DNA from: Brachyhypopomus gauderio
Taxonomy: Eukaryota > Chordata > Actinopteri > Gymnotiformes > Hypopomidae
Reading direction: 5' to 3'
DNA: 64,000 bases
Assembly (NCBI RefSeq): GCF_052324685.1
Contig: NW_027506919.1
Span: forward strand, 303,314-367,313
The translations under genes were made by a program, and so were the position numbers. Below, in pieces: positions 1 to 10,700 of this stretch. The notes beneath the pieces were generated by a model, which worked only from the letters and a program-made list of their open reading frames with translations, had not been told where the DNA came from and did not search any database. How positions within the stretch are numbered: the first letter of the stretch is position 1; each line of letters opens with the position of its first letter.

Positions 1-71
1 CACCGCTGGGACTTGAACCCAGGACTTCCTGTTTACTAGACAGGCGCTATGACCAGCTAAGCCACGGCGCC
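1..71 (-). tRNA. tRNA-Thr(AGT), 3' end cut by window edge
   Basis: Same gene as the complete copy at 315..388, lacking only the last bases of the 3' acceptor strand because the window starts inside it. The T-loop reads TTCAAGT (most copies TTCAAAT), which still fits box B. Acceptor, D and anticodon stems are intact. Confidence 0.93.
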
Positions 72-138
72 ACGCCATGGCTTTTTACTGTGGATTGGTG
101 TCATTAGTGAGGAGCGATGAATTTTGTTGTTTTCAAAG

Positions 139-144
139 AAAAAA
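139..144 (-). terminator. Pol III terminator after tRNA-Arg (T6), example
   Basis: Plus-strand A6 gives six T on the transcribed strand, directly after the Arg discriminator base. Nearly all units have 5-7 T at this spot. It is the only T run of four or more on the minus strand within a standard unit. Confidence 0.9.
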
Positions 145-234
145 TGACTCTGGTGGGACTCGAACCCACAACCTTTGAATGGCCACACACCTGCGTCTAG
201 AAGTCCAATGCGCTATCCATTGCGCCACAGAGCC
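145..234 (-). tRNA. tRNA-Arg(TCT) with 17-nt intron, reference intact copy
   Basis: Read on the minus strand, this is a 73-nt tRNA once the intron is removed. Acceptor strands GGCTCTG and CAGAGTC pair fully with one G-U. The D arm contains box A. The anticodon stem TTGGA/TTCAA carries loop C-T-TCT-A-A. The T arm is GTGGG-TTCGAGT-CCCAC. The intron (181..197, GACGCAGGTGTGTGGCC) lies one base 3' of the anticodon, the standard nuclear tRNA intron site. It decodes AGA codons, and AGG less well. The TCT isoacceptor with an intron is typical of vertebrate Arg-TCT genes. Six T residues follow the discriminator. All box and tertiary positions look normal, so this is a good candidate for an active copy. 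Confidence 0.95.
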
Positions 235-314
235 CAGCATGTGTTAAAGTTTTGACAGTTGCTCTTCAGCAGGAGGCTAAATGTCATGACCTAACAACTG
301 CTTACATAATAGAA
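235..314 (-). other. Thr-Arg intergenic spacer without a Pol III terminator
   Basis: On the transcribed strand this 80-bp spacer follows Thr and leads into Arg. Its longest T run is three, and directly after Thr it reads TTTCTATTATG or TTTCCTTTATG depending on the unit. A tttt run is visible only on the plus strand (aaagttttgac). A transcript starting at Thr would therefore meet its first canonical terminator only after Arg. Confidence 0.85.
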
Positions 315-388
315 AGGCACCGCTGGGATTTGAACCCAGGACTTCCTGTTTACTAGACAGGCGCTATGACCAGCTAAGCCACAGCGCC
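315..388 (-). tRNA. tRNA-Thr(AGT), reference copy
   Basis: The minus strand gives a 74-nt intronless tRNA including discriminator T. Acceptor strands GGCGCTG and CGGTGCC pair with wobbles. Most other copies read GGCGCCG. Box A is TGGCTTAGCTGG. The anticodon stem is CCTGT/ACAGG with loop C-T-AGT-A-A. The T arm is CTGGG-TTCAAAT-CCCAG. It closely matches the vertebrate Thr-AGT family as I know it. AGT becomes IGU after A34 deamination and reads ACU, ACC and ACA. Confidence 0.95.
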
Positions 389-461
389 ACGCCATGGCTT
401 TTTACTGTGGATTGGTGTCATTAGTGAGGAGCGATGAATTTTGTTGTTTTCATAGAAAAAA

Positions 462-551
462 CGACTCTGGGGGGACTCGAACCCACAACCTTTGAATGGC
501 CACACACCTGCGTCTAGAAGTCCAATGTGCTATCCATTGCGCCACAGAGCA
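462..551 (-). tRNA. tRNA-Arg(TCT), variant with weakened stems
   Basis: Full-length Arg copy with intron, but with three changes from the copy at 145..234. A T-stem pair is broken (CCCCC in place of CCCAC). G1 is replaced by T, so the first acceptor pair is lost. One D-arm base also differs (aatgtgc for aatgcgc). Such copies recur through blocks A to D. The gene may be poorly processed. Confidence 0.8.
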
Positions 552-631
552 GAGTATGTGTTAAAGTTTTGACAGTTGCTCTTCAGCAGGAGGCTAAATG
601 TCATGACCTAACAACTGCTTACATAAAGGAA

Positions 632-705
632 AGGCACTGCTGGGATTTGAACCCAGGACTTCCTGTTTACTAGACAGGCGCTATGACCAGCTAAGCCACG
701 GAGCC
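632..705 (-). tRNA. tRNA-Thr(AGT), variant with two acceptor mismatches
   Basis: Full-length Thr copy with 5' strand GGCTCCG and 3' strand CAGTGCC, leaving a T-T and a C-A mismatch in the acceptor stem. Anticodon AGT and both boxes are intact. The unit at 2534 has the same pair of changes. Confidence 0.8.
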
Positions 706-778
706 ACGCCATGGCTTTTTACTGTGGATTGGTGTCATTAGTGAGGAGCGATGAATTTTGTTGTTTTCAAAGAAAAAA

Positions 779-868
779 CGACTCTGGGGGGACTCGAACC
801 CACAACCTTTGAATGGCCACACACCTGCATCTAGAAGTCCAATGCGCTATCCATTGCGCCACAGAGCC
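779..868 (-). tRNA. tRNA-Arg(TCT), T-stem variant
   Basis: Full-length copy with intron (first intron bases GATGC instead of GACGC), T6 terminator, and the CCCCC T-stem change that leaves one unpaired position. Confidence 0.85.
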
Positions 869-948
869 CAGCATGTGTTAAAGTTTTGACAGTTGCTCTT
901 CAGCAGGAGGCTAAATGTCATGACCTAACAACTGCTTACATAGAGGAA

Positions 949-1022
949 AGGCACCGCTGGGACTTGAACCCAGGACTTCCTGTTTACTAGACAGGCGCTA
1001 TGACCAGCTAAGCCACGGCGCC
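949..1022 (-). tRNA. tRNA-Thr(AGT), intact copy
   Basis: Acceptor GGCGCCG/CGGTGCC, box A and anticodon arm match the family. The T-loop is TTCAAGT. This is the same Thr type as the edge copy at 1..71. Confidence 0.94.
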
Positions 1023-1095
1023 ACGCCATGGCTTTTTACTGTGGATTGGTGTCATTAGTGAGGAGCGATGAATTTTGTTGTTTTCAAAGAAAAAA

Positions 1096-1185
1096 TGACT
1101 CTGGTGGGACTCGAACCCACAACCTTTGAATGGCCACACACCTGCGTCTAGAAGTCCAATGCGCTATCCATTGCGCCACAGAGCC
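1096..1185 (-). tRNA. tRNA-Arg(TCT), intact copy
   Basis: Identical in gene body to the reference at 145..234, with the 17-nt intron at 1132..1148 and a T6 terminator. Confidence 0.95.
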
Positions 1186-1265
1186 CAGCATGTGTTAAAG
1201 TTTTGACAGTTGCTCTTCAGCAGGAGGCTAAATGTCATGACCTAACAACTGCTTACATAAAGGAA

Positions 1266-1339
1266 AGGCACCGCTGGGATTTGAACCCAGGATTTCCTGT
1301 TTACTAGACAGGCGCTATGACCAGCTAAGCCACGGCGCC
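1266..1339 (-). tRNA. tRNA-Thr(AGT), intact copy
   Basis: Standard Thr copy. The variable/T-stem border reads gatttcc on the plus strand instead of gacttcc, a change shared with units at 1584, 2217 and 4119. Confidence 0.94.
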
Positions 1340-1412
1340 ACGCCATGGCTTTTTACTGTGGATTGGTGTCATTAGTGAGGAGCGATGAATTTTGTTGTTT
1401 TCAAAGAAAAAA

Positions 1413-1502
1413 TGACTCTGGTGGGACTCGAACCCACAACCTTTGAATGGCCACACACCTGCGTCTAGAAGTCCAATGCGCTATCCATTGCGCCACAGAG
1501 CC
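1413..1502 (-). tRNA. tRNA-Arg(TCT), intact copy
   Basis: Same gene body as 145..234, with discriminator A, intron at 1449..1465 and a T6 terminator. Confidence 0.95.
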
Positions 1503-1729
1503 CAGCATGTGTTAAAGTTTTGACAGTTGCTCTTCAGCAGGAGGCTAAATGTCATGACCTAACAACTGCTTACATAAAGGAAAGGCACCGCTGGGATTTG
1601 AACCCAGGATTTCCTGTTTACTAGACAGGCGCTATGACCAGCTAAGCCACGGCGCAACGCCATGGCTGTTTACTGTGGATTGGTGTCATTAGTGAGGAGC
1701 GATGAATTTTGTTGTTTTCAAAGAAAAAA

Positions 1730-1819
1730 CGACTCTGGTGGGACTCGAACCCACAACCTTTGAATGGCCACACACCTGCGTCTAGAAGTCCAATGCGCTA
1801 TCCATTGCGCCACAGAGCC
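1730..1819 (-). tRNA. tRNA-Arg(TCT), intact copy
   Basis: Intact gene with discriminator G (most block A copies have A), followed by T6. The spacer on its right belongs to the catgaggctgaatg family rather than caggaggctaaatg. Confidence 0.95.
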
Positions 1820-4800
1820 CAGTATGTGTTAAAGTTTTGACAGTTGCTCTTCAGCATGAGGCTGAATGTCATGACCTAACAACTGCTTACATAATAGAAA
1901 GGCACCGCTGGGATTTGAACCCAGGACTTCCTGTTTACTAGACAGGCGCTATGACCAGCTAAGCCACGGCGCCACGCCATGGCTTTTTACTGTGGATTGG
2001 TGTCATTAGTGAGGAGCGATGAATTTTGTTGTTTTCAAAGAAAAATGACTCTGGTGGGACTCAAACCCACAACCTTTGAATGGCCACACACCTGCGTCTA
2101 GAAGTCCAATGCGCTATCCATTGCGCCACAGAGCCCAGCATGTGTTAAAATTTTGACAGTTGCTCTTCAGCAGGAGGCTAAATGTCATGACCTAACAACT
2201 GCTTACATAATGGAAAGGCACCGCTGGGATTTGAACCCAGGATTTCCTGTTTACTAGACAGGCGCTATGACCAGCTAAGCCACAGCGCCACGCCATGGCT
2301 TTTTACTGTGGATTGGTGTCATTAGTGAGGAGCGATGAATTTTGTTGTTTTCATAGAAAAAACGACTCTGGGGGGACTCGAACCCACAACCTTTGAATGG
2401 CCACACACCTGCGTCTAGAAGTCCAATGCGCTATCCATTGCGCCACAGAGCACAGTATGTGTTAAAGTTTTGACAGTTGCTCTTCAGCAGGAGGCTAAAT
2501 GTCATGACCTAACAACTGCTTACATAAAGGAAAGGCACTGCTGGGATTTGAACCCAGGACTTCCTGTTTACTAGACAGGCGCTATGACCAGCTAAGCCAC
2601 GGAGCCACGCCATGGCTTTTTACTGTGGATTGGTGTCATTAGTGAGGAGCGATGAATTTTGTTGTTTTCAAAGAAAAAACGACTCTGGGGGGACTCGAAC
2701 CCACAACCTTTGAATGGCCACACACCTGCGTCTAGAAGTCCAATGTGCTATCCATTGCGCCACAGAGCCCAGTATGTGTTAAAGTTTTGACAGTTGCTCT
2801 TCAGCATGAGGCTGAATGTCATGACCTAACAACTGCTTACATAATAGAAAGGCACCGCTGGGATTTGAACCCAGGACTTCCTGTTTACTAGACCGGCGCT
2901 ATGACCAGCAAAGCCACGGCGCCACGCCATGGATTTTTACTGTGGATTGGTGTCATTAGTGAGGAGCGATGAATTTTGTTGTTTTCAAAGAAAAAAAGAC
3001 TCTGGTGGGACTCGAACCCAGAACCTTTGAATGGCCACACACCTGCGTCTAGAAGTCCAATGCGCTATCCATTGCGCCACAGAGCACAGTATGTGTTAAA
3101 GTTTTGACAGTTGCTCTTCAGCATGAGGCTGAATGTCATGACCTAACAACTGCTTACATAATAGAAAGGCACCGCTGGGATTTGAACCCAGGACTTCCTG
3201 TTTACTAGACAGGCGCTATGACCAGCTAAGCCACGGCGCCACGCCATGGCTTTTTATTGTGGATTGGTGTCATTAGTGAGGAGCGATGAATTTTGTTGTT
3301 TTCAAAGAAAAAACGACTCTGGGGGGACTCGAACCCACAACCTTTGAATGGCCACACACCTGCGTCTAGAAGTCCAATGCGCTATCCATTGTGCCACAGA
3401 GCACAGTATGTGTTAAAGTTTTGACAGTTGCTCTTCAGCATGAGGCTGAATGTCATGACCTAACAACTGCTTACATAATAGAAAGGCACCGCTGGGATTT
3501 GAACCCAGGACTTCCTGTTTACTAGACAGGCGCTATGACCAGCTAACCCATGGCGCCACGCCATGGCTTTTTACTGTGGATTGGTGTCATTAGTGAGGAG
3601 CGATGAATTTTGTTGTTTTCAAAGAAAAAACAACTCTGGTGGGACTCGAACCCACAACCTTTGAATGGCCACACACCTGCGTCTAGAAGTCCAATGCGCT
3701 ATCCATTGCGCCACAGAGCCCAGTATGTGTTAAAGTTTTGACAGTTGCTCTTCAGCAGGAGGCTAAATGTCATGACCTAACAACTGCTTACATAAAGGAA
3801 AGGCACCGCTGGGATTTGAACCCAGGACTTCCTGTTTACTAGACAGGCGCTATGACCAGCTAAGCCACGGCGCCACACCATGGCTTTTTACTGTGGATTG
3901 GTGTCATTAGTGAGGAGCGATGTATTTTGTTGTTTTCAAAGAAAAAATGACTCTGTTGGGACTTGAACCCACAACCTTTGAATGGCCACAGACCTGCGTC
4001 TAGAAGTCCAATGCGCTATCCATTGCACCACAGAGCCCAGTATGTGTTAAAGTTTTGACAGTTGCTCTTCAGCAGGAGGCTAAATGTCATGACCTAACAA
4101 CTGCTTACATAATGGAAAGGCACCGCTGGGATTTGAACCCAGGATTTCCTGTTTACTAGACAGGCGCTATGACCAGCTAAGCCACGGCGCCACGCCATGC
4201 CTGTTTACTGTGGATTGGTGTCATTAGTGAGGAGCGATGAATTTTGTTGTTTTGAAAGAAAAAAAGACTCTGGTGGGACTCGAACCCACAACCTTTGAAT
4301 GGCCACACACCTGCGTCTAGAAGTCCAATGCGCTATCCATTGCGCCACAGAGCCCAGTATGTGTTAAAGTTTTGACAGTTGCTCTTCAGCATGAGGCTGA
4401 ATGTCATGACCTAACAACTGCTTACATAATAGAAAGGCACCGCTGGGATTTGAACCCAGGACTTCCTGTTTACTAGACAGGCGCTATGACCAGCTAAGCC
4501 ACAGCGCCACGCCATGGCTTTTTACTGTGGATTGGTGTCATTAGTGAGGAGCGATGAATTTTGTTGTTTTCAAAGAAAAAATTACTCTGGTGGGACTCGA
4601 ACCCACAACCTTTGAATGGCCACACACCTGCGTCTAGAAGTCCAATGCGCTATCCATTGCGCCACAGAGCCCAGTATGTGTTAAAGTTTTGACAGTTGCT
4701 CTTCAGCATGAGGCTGAATGTCATGACCTAACAACTGCTTACATAATAGAAAGGCACCGCTGGGATTTGAACCCAGGACTTCCTGTTTACTAGACAGGCG

Positions 4801-5212
4801 CTATGACCAGCTAAGCCACGGCGCCACGCCATGGCTTTTTACTGTGGATTGGTGTCATTAGTGAGGAGCGATGAATTTTGTTGTTTTCATAGAAAAAACG
4901 ACTCTGGGGGGACTCGAACCCACAACCTTTGAATGGCCACACACCTGCGTCTAGAAGTCCAATGCGCTATCCATCGCGCCACAGAGCCCAGTATGTGTTA
5001 AAGTTTTGACAGTTGCTCTTCAGCAGGAGGCTAAATGTCATGACCTAAAAACTGCTTACATAAAGGAAAGGCTCCGCTGGGATTTGAACCCAGGACTTCC
5101 TGTTTACTAGACAGTCGCTATGACCAGCTAAGCCACGGCGCCACGCCATGGCTTTTTACTGTGCATTGGTGTCATTAGTGAGGAGCGATGAATTTTGTTT
5201 TCAAAGAAAAAA

Positions 5213-5302
5213 TGACTCTGGTGGGACTTGAACGCACAACCTTTGAATGGCCACACTCCTGCATCTAGATGTCCAATGCTCTATCCATTGCGCCACAGAG
5301 GC
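5213..5302 (-). tRNA. tRNA-Arg(TCT)-like, U33 replaced by A
   Basis: The anticodon TCT is kept, but the loop reads C-A-TCT-A-A, so the invariant U33 is lost. T-arm and D-arm changes are also present (aacgcac, aatgctc). It founds or joins a family with the same loop at about 15938, 17480, 18388, 18705, 24623, their copies 15,025 bp on, 44403 and 45311. U33 makes the anticodon U-turn, so these are likely poor or dead tRNAs. Confidence 0.75.
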
Positions 5303-7114
5303 CAGTATGTGTTAAAGTTTTGACAGTTGCTCTTCAGCATGAGGCTGAATGTCATGACCTAACAACTGCTTACATAATAGAAAGGCACCGCTGGGATTTG
5401 AACCCAGGACTTCCTGTTTACTAGACAGGCGCTATGACCAGCTAACCCATGGCGCCACGCCATGGCTTTTTACTGTGGATTGGTGTCATTAGTGAGGAGC
5501 GATGAATTTTGTTGTTTTCAAAGAAAAAACAACTCTGGTGGGACTCGAACCCACAACCTTTGAATGGCCACACACCTGCGTCTAGAAGTCCAATGCGCTA
5601 TCCATTGCGCCACAGAGCCCAGTATGTGTTAAAGTTTTGACAGTTGCTCTTCAGCAGGAGGCTAAATGTCATGACCTAACAACTGCTTACATAAAGGAAA
5701 GGCACCGCTGGGATTTGAACCCAGGACTTCCTGTTTACTAGACAGGCGCTATGACCAGCTAAGCCACGGCGCCACACCATGGCTTTTTACTGTGGATTGG
5801 TGTCATTAGTGAGGAGCGATGTATTTTGTTGTTTTCAAAGAAAAAATGACTCTGTTGGGACTTGAACCCACAACCTTTGAATGGCCACAGACCTGCGTCT
5901 AGAAGTCCAATGCGCTATCCATTGCACCACAGAGCCCAGTATGTGTTAAAGTTTTGACAGTTGCTCTTCAGCATGAGGCTGAATGTCATGACCTAACAAC
6001 TGCTTACATAATAGAAAGGCACCGCTGGGATTTGAACCCAGGACTTCCTGTTTACTAGACAGGCGCTATGACCAGCTAAGCCACGGCGCCACACCATGGC
6101 TTTTTACTGTGGATTGGTGTCATTAGTGAGGAGCGATGTATTTTGTTGTTTTCAAAGAAAAAATGACTCTGGTGGGACTCGAACCCACAACCTTTGAATG
6201 GCCACACACCTGCGTCTAGAAGTCCAATGCGCTATCCATTGCGCCACAGAGCCCAGTATGTGTTAAAGTTTTGACAGTTGCTCTTCAGCAGGAGGCTAAA
6301 TGTCATGACCTAAAAACTGCTTATATAAAGGAAAGGCACCGCTGGGATTTGAACCCAGGACTTCCTGTTTACTAGACAGGCACTATGACCAGCTAAGCCA
6401 CAGCGCCACGCCATGGCTTTTTACTGTGGATTGGTGTCATTAGTGAGGAGCGATGAATTTTGTTGTTTTCAAAGAAAAAACGACTCTGGGGGGACTCGAA
6501 CCCACAACCTTTGAATGGCCACACACCTGCGTCTAGAAGTCCAATGCGCTATCCATTGCACCACAGAGCCCAGTATGTATTAAAGTTTTGACAGTTGCTC
6601 TTCAGCAGGAGGCTAAATGTCATGACCTAACAACTGCTTACATAATAGAAAGGCACCGCTGGGATTTGAACCCAGGACTTCCTGTTTACTAGACAGGCGC
6701 TATGACCAGCTAAGCCACGGCGCCACACAATGGCTTTTTACTGTGGATTGGTGTCATTAGTGAGGAGCAATGAATTTTGTTGTTTTCAAAGAAAAAACGA
6801 CTCTGGTGGGACTCGAGCCCACAACCTTTGAATGGCCACACACCTGCGTCTAGAAGTCCAATGCGCTATCCATTGCGCCACAGAGCCCAGTATGTGTTAA
6901 AGTTTTGACAGTTGCTCTTCAGCAGGAGGCTAAATGTCATGACCTAACAACTGCTTACATAAAGGAAAGGCACCGCTGGGATTTGAACCCAGGACTTCCT
7001 GTTTACTAGACAGGCGCTATGACCAGCTAAGCCACGGCGCCACGCCATGGCTTTTTACTGTGCATTGGTGTCATTAGTGAGGAGCGATGAATTTTGTTGT
7101 TTTCAAAGAAAAAA

Positions 7115-7204
7115 TGACTCTGGTGGGACTTAAGCCCACAACCTTTGAATGGCCACACACCTGCGTCTAGAAGTCCAATGCGCTATCCATTGCGCCACAG
7201 AGCC
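7115..7204 (-). tRNA. tRNA-Arg(TCT)-like with altered T-loop/box B
   Basis: The T arm reads GTGGG-CTTAAGT-CCCAC in place of GTGGG-TTCGAGT-CCCAC. Box B loses its TTCGA core, which TFIIIC needs and which also forms the T-loop fold. The rest of the gene and the terminator are normal. The same variant occurs at about 8964, 10549, 11817, 13402, 15621, 17163, 23355 and 24306, in their block C copies, and at about 41233, 43135 and 44086. Confidence 0.75.
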
Positions 7205-7601
7205 CAGTATGTGTTAAAGTTTTGACAGTTGCTCTTCAGCAGGAGGCTAAATGTCATGACCTAACAACTGCTTACATAAAGGAAAGGCACCGCTGGGATT
7301 TGAACCCAGGACTTCCTGTTTACTAGACAGGCGCTATGACCAGCTAAGCCACGGCGCCACGCCATGGCTTTTTACTGTGGATTGGTGTCATTAGTGAGGA
7401 GCGATGAATTTTGTTGTTTTCAAAGCAAAAACGACTCTGGTGGGACTCGAACCCACAACCTTTGAATGGCCACAGACCTGCGTCTAGAAGTCCAATGCGC
7501 TATCCATTGCACCACAGAGCCCAGTATGTGTTAAAGTTTTGACAGTTGCTCTTCAGCATGAGGCTGAATGTCATGACCTAACAACTGCTTACATAATAGA
7601 A

Positions 7602-7670
7602 AGGCACCGCTGGGATTTGAACCCAGGACTTCCTGTTTACTAGACAGGCGCTATGACCAGCTAAGCCACG
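7602..7670 (-). pseudogene. tRNA-Thr(AGT) lacking the 5' end of its acceptor
   Basis: The copy is normal up to gccacg on the plus strand, then jumps into a Thr-Arg spacer (aggctaaatg). The first five bases of the tRNA are missing and no upstream spacer or Arg gene follows. This is one side of a rearrangement at 7.67-7.74 kb. Confidence 0.8.
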
Positions 7671-7711
7671 AGGCTAAATGTCATGACCTAACAACTGCTT
7701 ATATAAAGGAA

Positions 7712-7739
7712 AGGCACCGCTGGGATTTGAACCCAGGAC
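7712..7739 (-). pseudogene. tRNA-Thr 3' fragment joined to an Arg fragment
   Basis: Only the 3' acceptor and T arm of Thr remain. They run directly into the intron of an Arg gene. Together with the truncated Thr at 7602..7670 this is the only double junction of its kind seen in the window. Confidence 0.8.
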
Positions 7740-7785
7740 ACCTGCGTCTAGAAGTCCAATGCGCTATCCATTGCGCCACAGAGCC
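7740..7785 (-). pseudogene. tRNA-Arg 5' half (3' half missing)
   Basis: Contains the Arg acceptor 5' strand, D arm, anticodon TCT and most of the intron, then breaks into the Thr fragment. No Arg T arm or terminator is left. Confidence 0.8.
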
Positions 7786-10700
7786 CAGTATGTGTTAAAG
7801 TTTTGACAGTTGCTCTTCAGCATGAGGCTGAATGTCATGACCTAACAACTGCTTACATAATAGAAAGGCACCGCTGGGATTTGAACCCAGGACTTCCTGT
7901 TTACTAGACAGGCGCTATGACCAGCTAAGCCACGGCGCCACACCATGGCTTTTTACTGTGGATTGGTGTCATTAGTGAGGAGCGATGTATTTTGTTGTTT
8001 TCAAAGAAAAAATGGCTCTGGTGGGACTCGAACCCACAATCTTTGAATGGCCACACACCTGCGTCTAGAAGTCCAATGCGCTATCCATTGCGCCACAGAG
8101 CCCAGTATGTGTTAAAGTTTTGACAGTTGCTCTTCAGCAGGAGGCTAAATGTCATGACCTAAAAACTGCTTATATAAAGGAAAGGCACTGCTGGGATTTG
8201 AACCCAGGACTTCCTGTTTACTAGACAGGCACTATGACCAGCTAAGCCACGGCGCCACGCCATGGCTTTTTACTGTGGATTGGTGTCATTAGTGAGGAGC
8301 GATGAATTTTGTTGTTTTCAAAGAAAAAACGACTCTGGGGGGACTCGAACCCACAACCTTTGAATGGCCACACACCTGCGTCTAGAAGTCCAATGCGCTA
8401 TCCATTGCACCACAGAGCCCAGTACGTATTAAAGTTTTGACAGTTGCTCTTCAGCAGGAGGCTAAATGTCATGACCTAACAACTGCTTACATAATAGAAA
8501 GGCACCGTTGGGATTTGAACCCAGGACTTCCTGTTTACTAGACAGGCGCTATGACCAGCTAAGCCACGGCGCCACACAATGGCTTTTTACTGTGGATTGG
8601 TGTCATTAGTGAGGAGCAATGAATTTTGTTGTTTTCAAAGAAAAAACGACTCTGGTGGGACTCGAACCCACAACCTTTGAATGGCCACACACCTGCGTCT
8701 AGAAGTCCAATGCGCTATCCATTGCGCCACAGAGCCCAGTATGTGTTAAAGTTTTGACAGTTGCTCTTCAGCAGGAGGCTAAATGTCATGACCTAACAAC
8801 TGCTTACATAAAGGAAAGGCACCGCTGGGATTTGAACCCAGGACTTCCTGTTTACTAGACAGGCGCTATGACCAGCTAAGCCACGGCGCCACGCCATGGC
8901 TTTTTACTGTGCATTGGTGTCATTAGTGAGGAGCGATGAATTTTGTTGTTTTCAAAGAAAAAATGACTCTGGTGGGACTTAAGCCCACAAACTTTGAATG
9001 GCCACACACCTGCGTCTAGAAGTCCAATGCGCTATCCATTGCGCCACAGAGCCCAGTATGTGTTAAAGTTTTGACAGTTGCTCTTCAGCAGGAGGCTAAA
9101 TGTCATGACCTAACAACTGCTTACATAAAGGAAAGGCACCGCTGGGATTTGAACCCAGGACTTCCTGTTTACTAGACAGGCGCTATGACCAGCTAAGCCA
9201 CGGCGCCACGCCATGGCTTTTTACTGTGGATTGGTGTCATTAGTGAGGAGCGATGAATTTTGTTGTTTTCAAAGCAAAAACGACTCTGGTGGGACTCGAA
9301 CCCACAACCTTTGAATGGCCACAGACCTGCGTCTAGAAGTCCAATGCGCTATCCATTGCACCACAGAGCCCAGTATGTGTTAAAGTTTTGACAGTTGCTC
9401 TTCAGCATGAGGCTGAATGTCATGACCTAACAACTGCTTACATAATAGAAAGGCACTGCTGGGATTTGAACCCAGGACTTCCTGTTTACTAGACAGGCGC
9501 TATGACCAGCTAAGCCACGGCGCCACACCATGGCTTTTTACTGTGGATTGTAGTCATTAGTGAGGAGCGATGTATTTTGTTGTTTTCAAAGAAAAAATGA
9601 CTCTGGTGGGACTCGAACCCACAACCTTTGAATGGCCACACACCTGCGTCTAGAAGTCCAATGCGCTATCCATTGCGCCACAGAGCCCAGTATGTGTTAA
9701 AGTTTTGACAGTTGTTCTTCAGCAGGAGGCTAAATGTCATGACCTAAAAACTGCTTATATAAAGGAAAGGCACTGCTGGGATTTGAACCCAGGACTTCCT
9801 GTTTACTAGACAGGCACTATGACCAGCTAAGCCACGGCGCCACGCCATGGCTTTTTACTGTGGATTGGTGTCATTAGTGAGGAGCGATGAATTTTGTTGT
9901 TTTCAAAGAAAAAACGACTCTGGGGGGACTCGAACCCACAACCTTTGAATGGCCACACACCTGCGTCTAGAAGTCCAATGCGCTATCCATTGCACCACAG
10001 AGCCCAGTACGTATTAAAGTTTTGACAGTTGCTCTTCAGCAGGAGGCTAAATGTCATGACCTAACAACTGCTTACATAATAGAAAGGCACCGTTGGGATT
10101 TGAACCCAGGACTTCCTGTTTACTAGACAGGCGCTATGACCAGCTAAGCCACGGCGCCACACAATGGCTTTTTACTGTGGATTGGTGTCATTAGTGAGGA
10201 GCAATGAATTTTGTTGTTTTCAAAGAAAAAACGACTCTGGTGGGACTCGAACCCACAACCTTTGAATGGCCACACACCTGCGTCTAGAAGTCCAATGCGC
10301 TATCCATTGCGCCACAGAGCCCAGTATGTGTTAAAGTTTTGACAGTTGCTCTTCAGCAGGAGGCTAAATGTCATGACCTAACAACTGCTTACATAAAGGA
10401 AAGGCACCGCTGGGATTTGAACCCAGGACTTCCTGTTTACTAGACAGGCGCTATGACCAGCAAAGCCACGGCGCCACGCCATGGCTTTTTACTGTGCATT
10501 GGTGTCATTAGTGAGGAGCGATGAATTTTGTTGTTTTCAAAGAAAAAATGACTCTGGTGGGACTTAAGCCCACAACCTTTGAATGGCCACACACCTGCGT
10601 CTAGAAGTCCAATGCGCTATCCATTGCGCCACAGAGCCCAGTATGTGTTAAAGTTTTGACAGTTGCTCTTCAGCATGAGGCTGAATGTCATGACCTAACA

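Larger units (their letters stand above)
1..9750 (-). repeat. Array block A: left part, 30 full units plus edge copy
   Basis: First bases of the Thr ggcacc motif: 316, 633, 950, 1267, 1584, 1901, 2217, 2534, 2851, 3168, 3485, 3802, 4119, 4436, 4753, 5070, 5384, 5701, 6018, 6335, 6652, 6969, 7286, 7603, (7713 fragment), 7867, 8184, 8501, 8818, 9135, 9452. Thr spans p-1..p+72 and Arg p+146..p+235 (Arg is shifted by 3 bp in the unit at 5070 and by 1 bp or more where the A-run is shorter). Several Arg copies have a C-rich T-stem change (gggggg where gtgggg is expected on the plus strand) or lose G1 (gagcac for gagccc), which unpairs stem positions. The 1.9-3.5 kb part shares rare variants with 21.3-22.8 kb (gaccggcgc with agcaaagcc in the units at 2851 and 22258). 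Confidence 0.93.
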
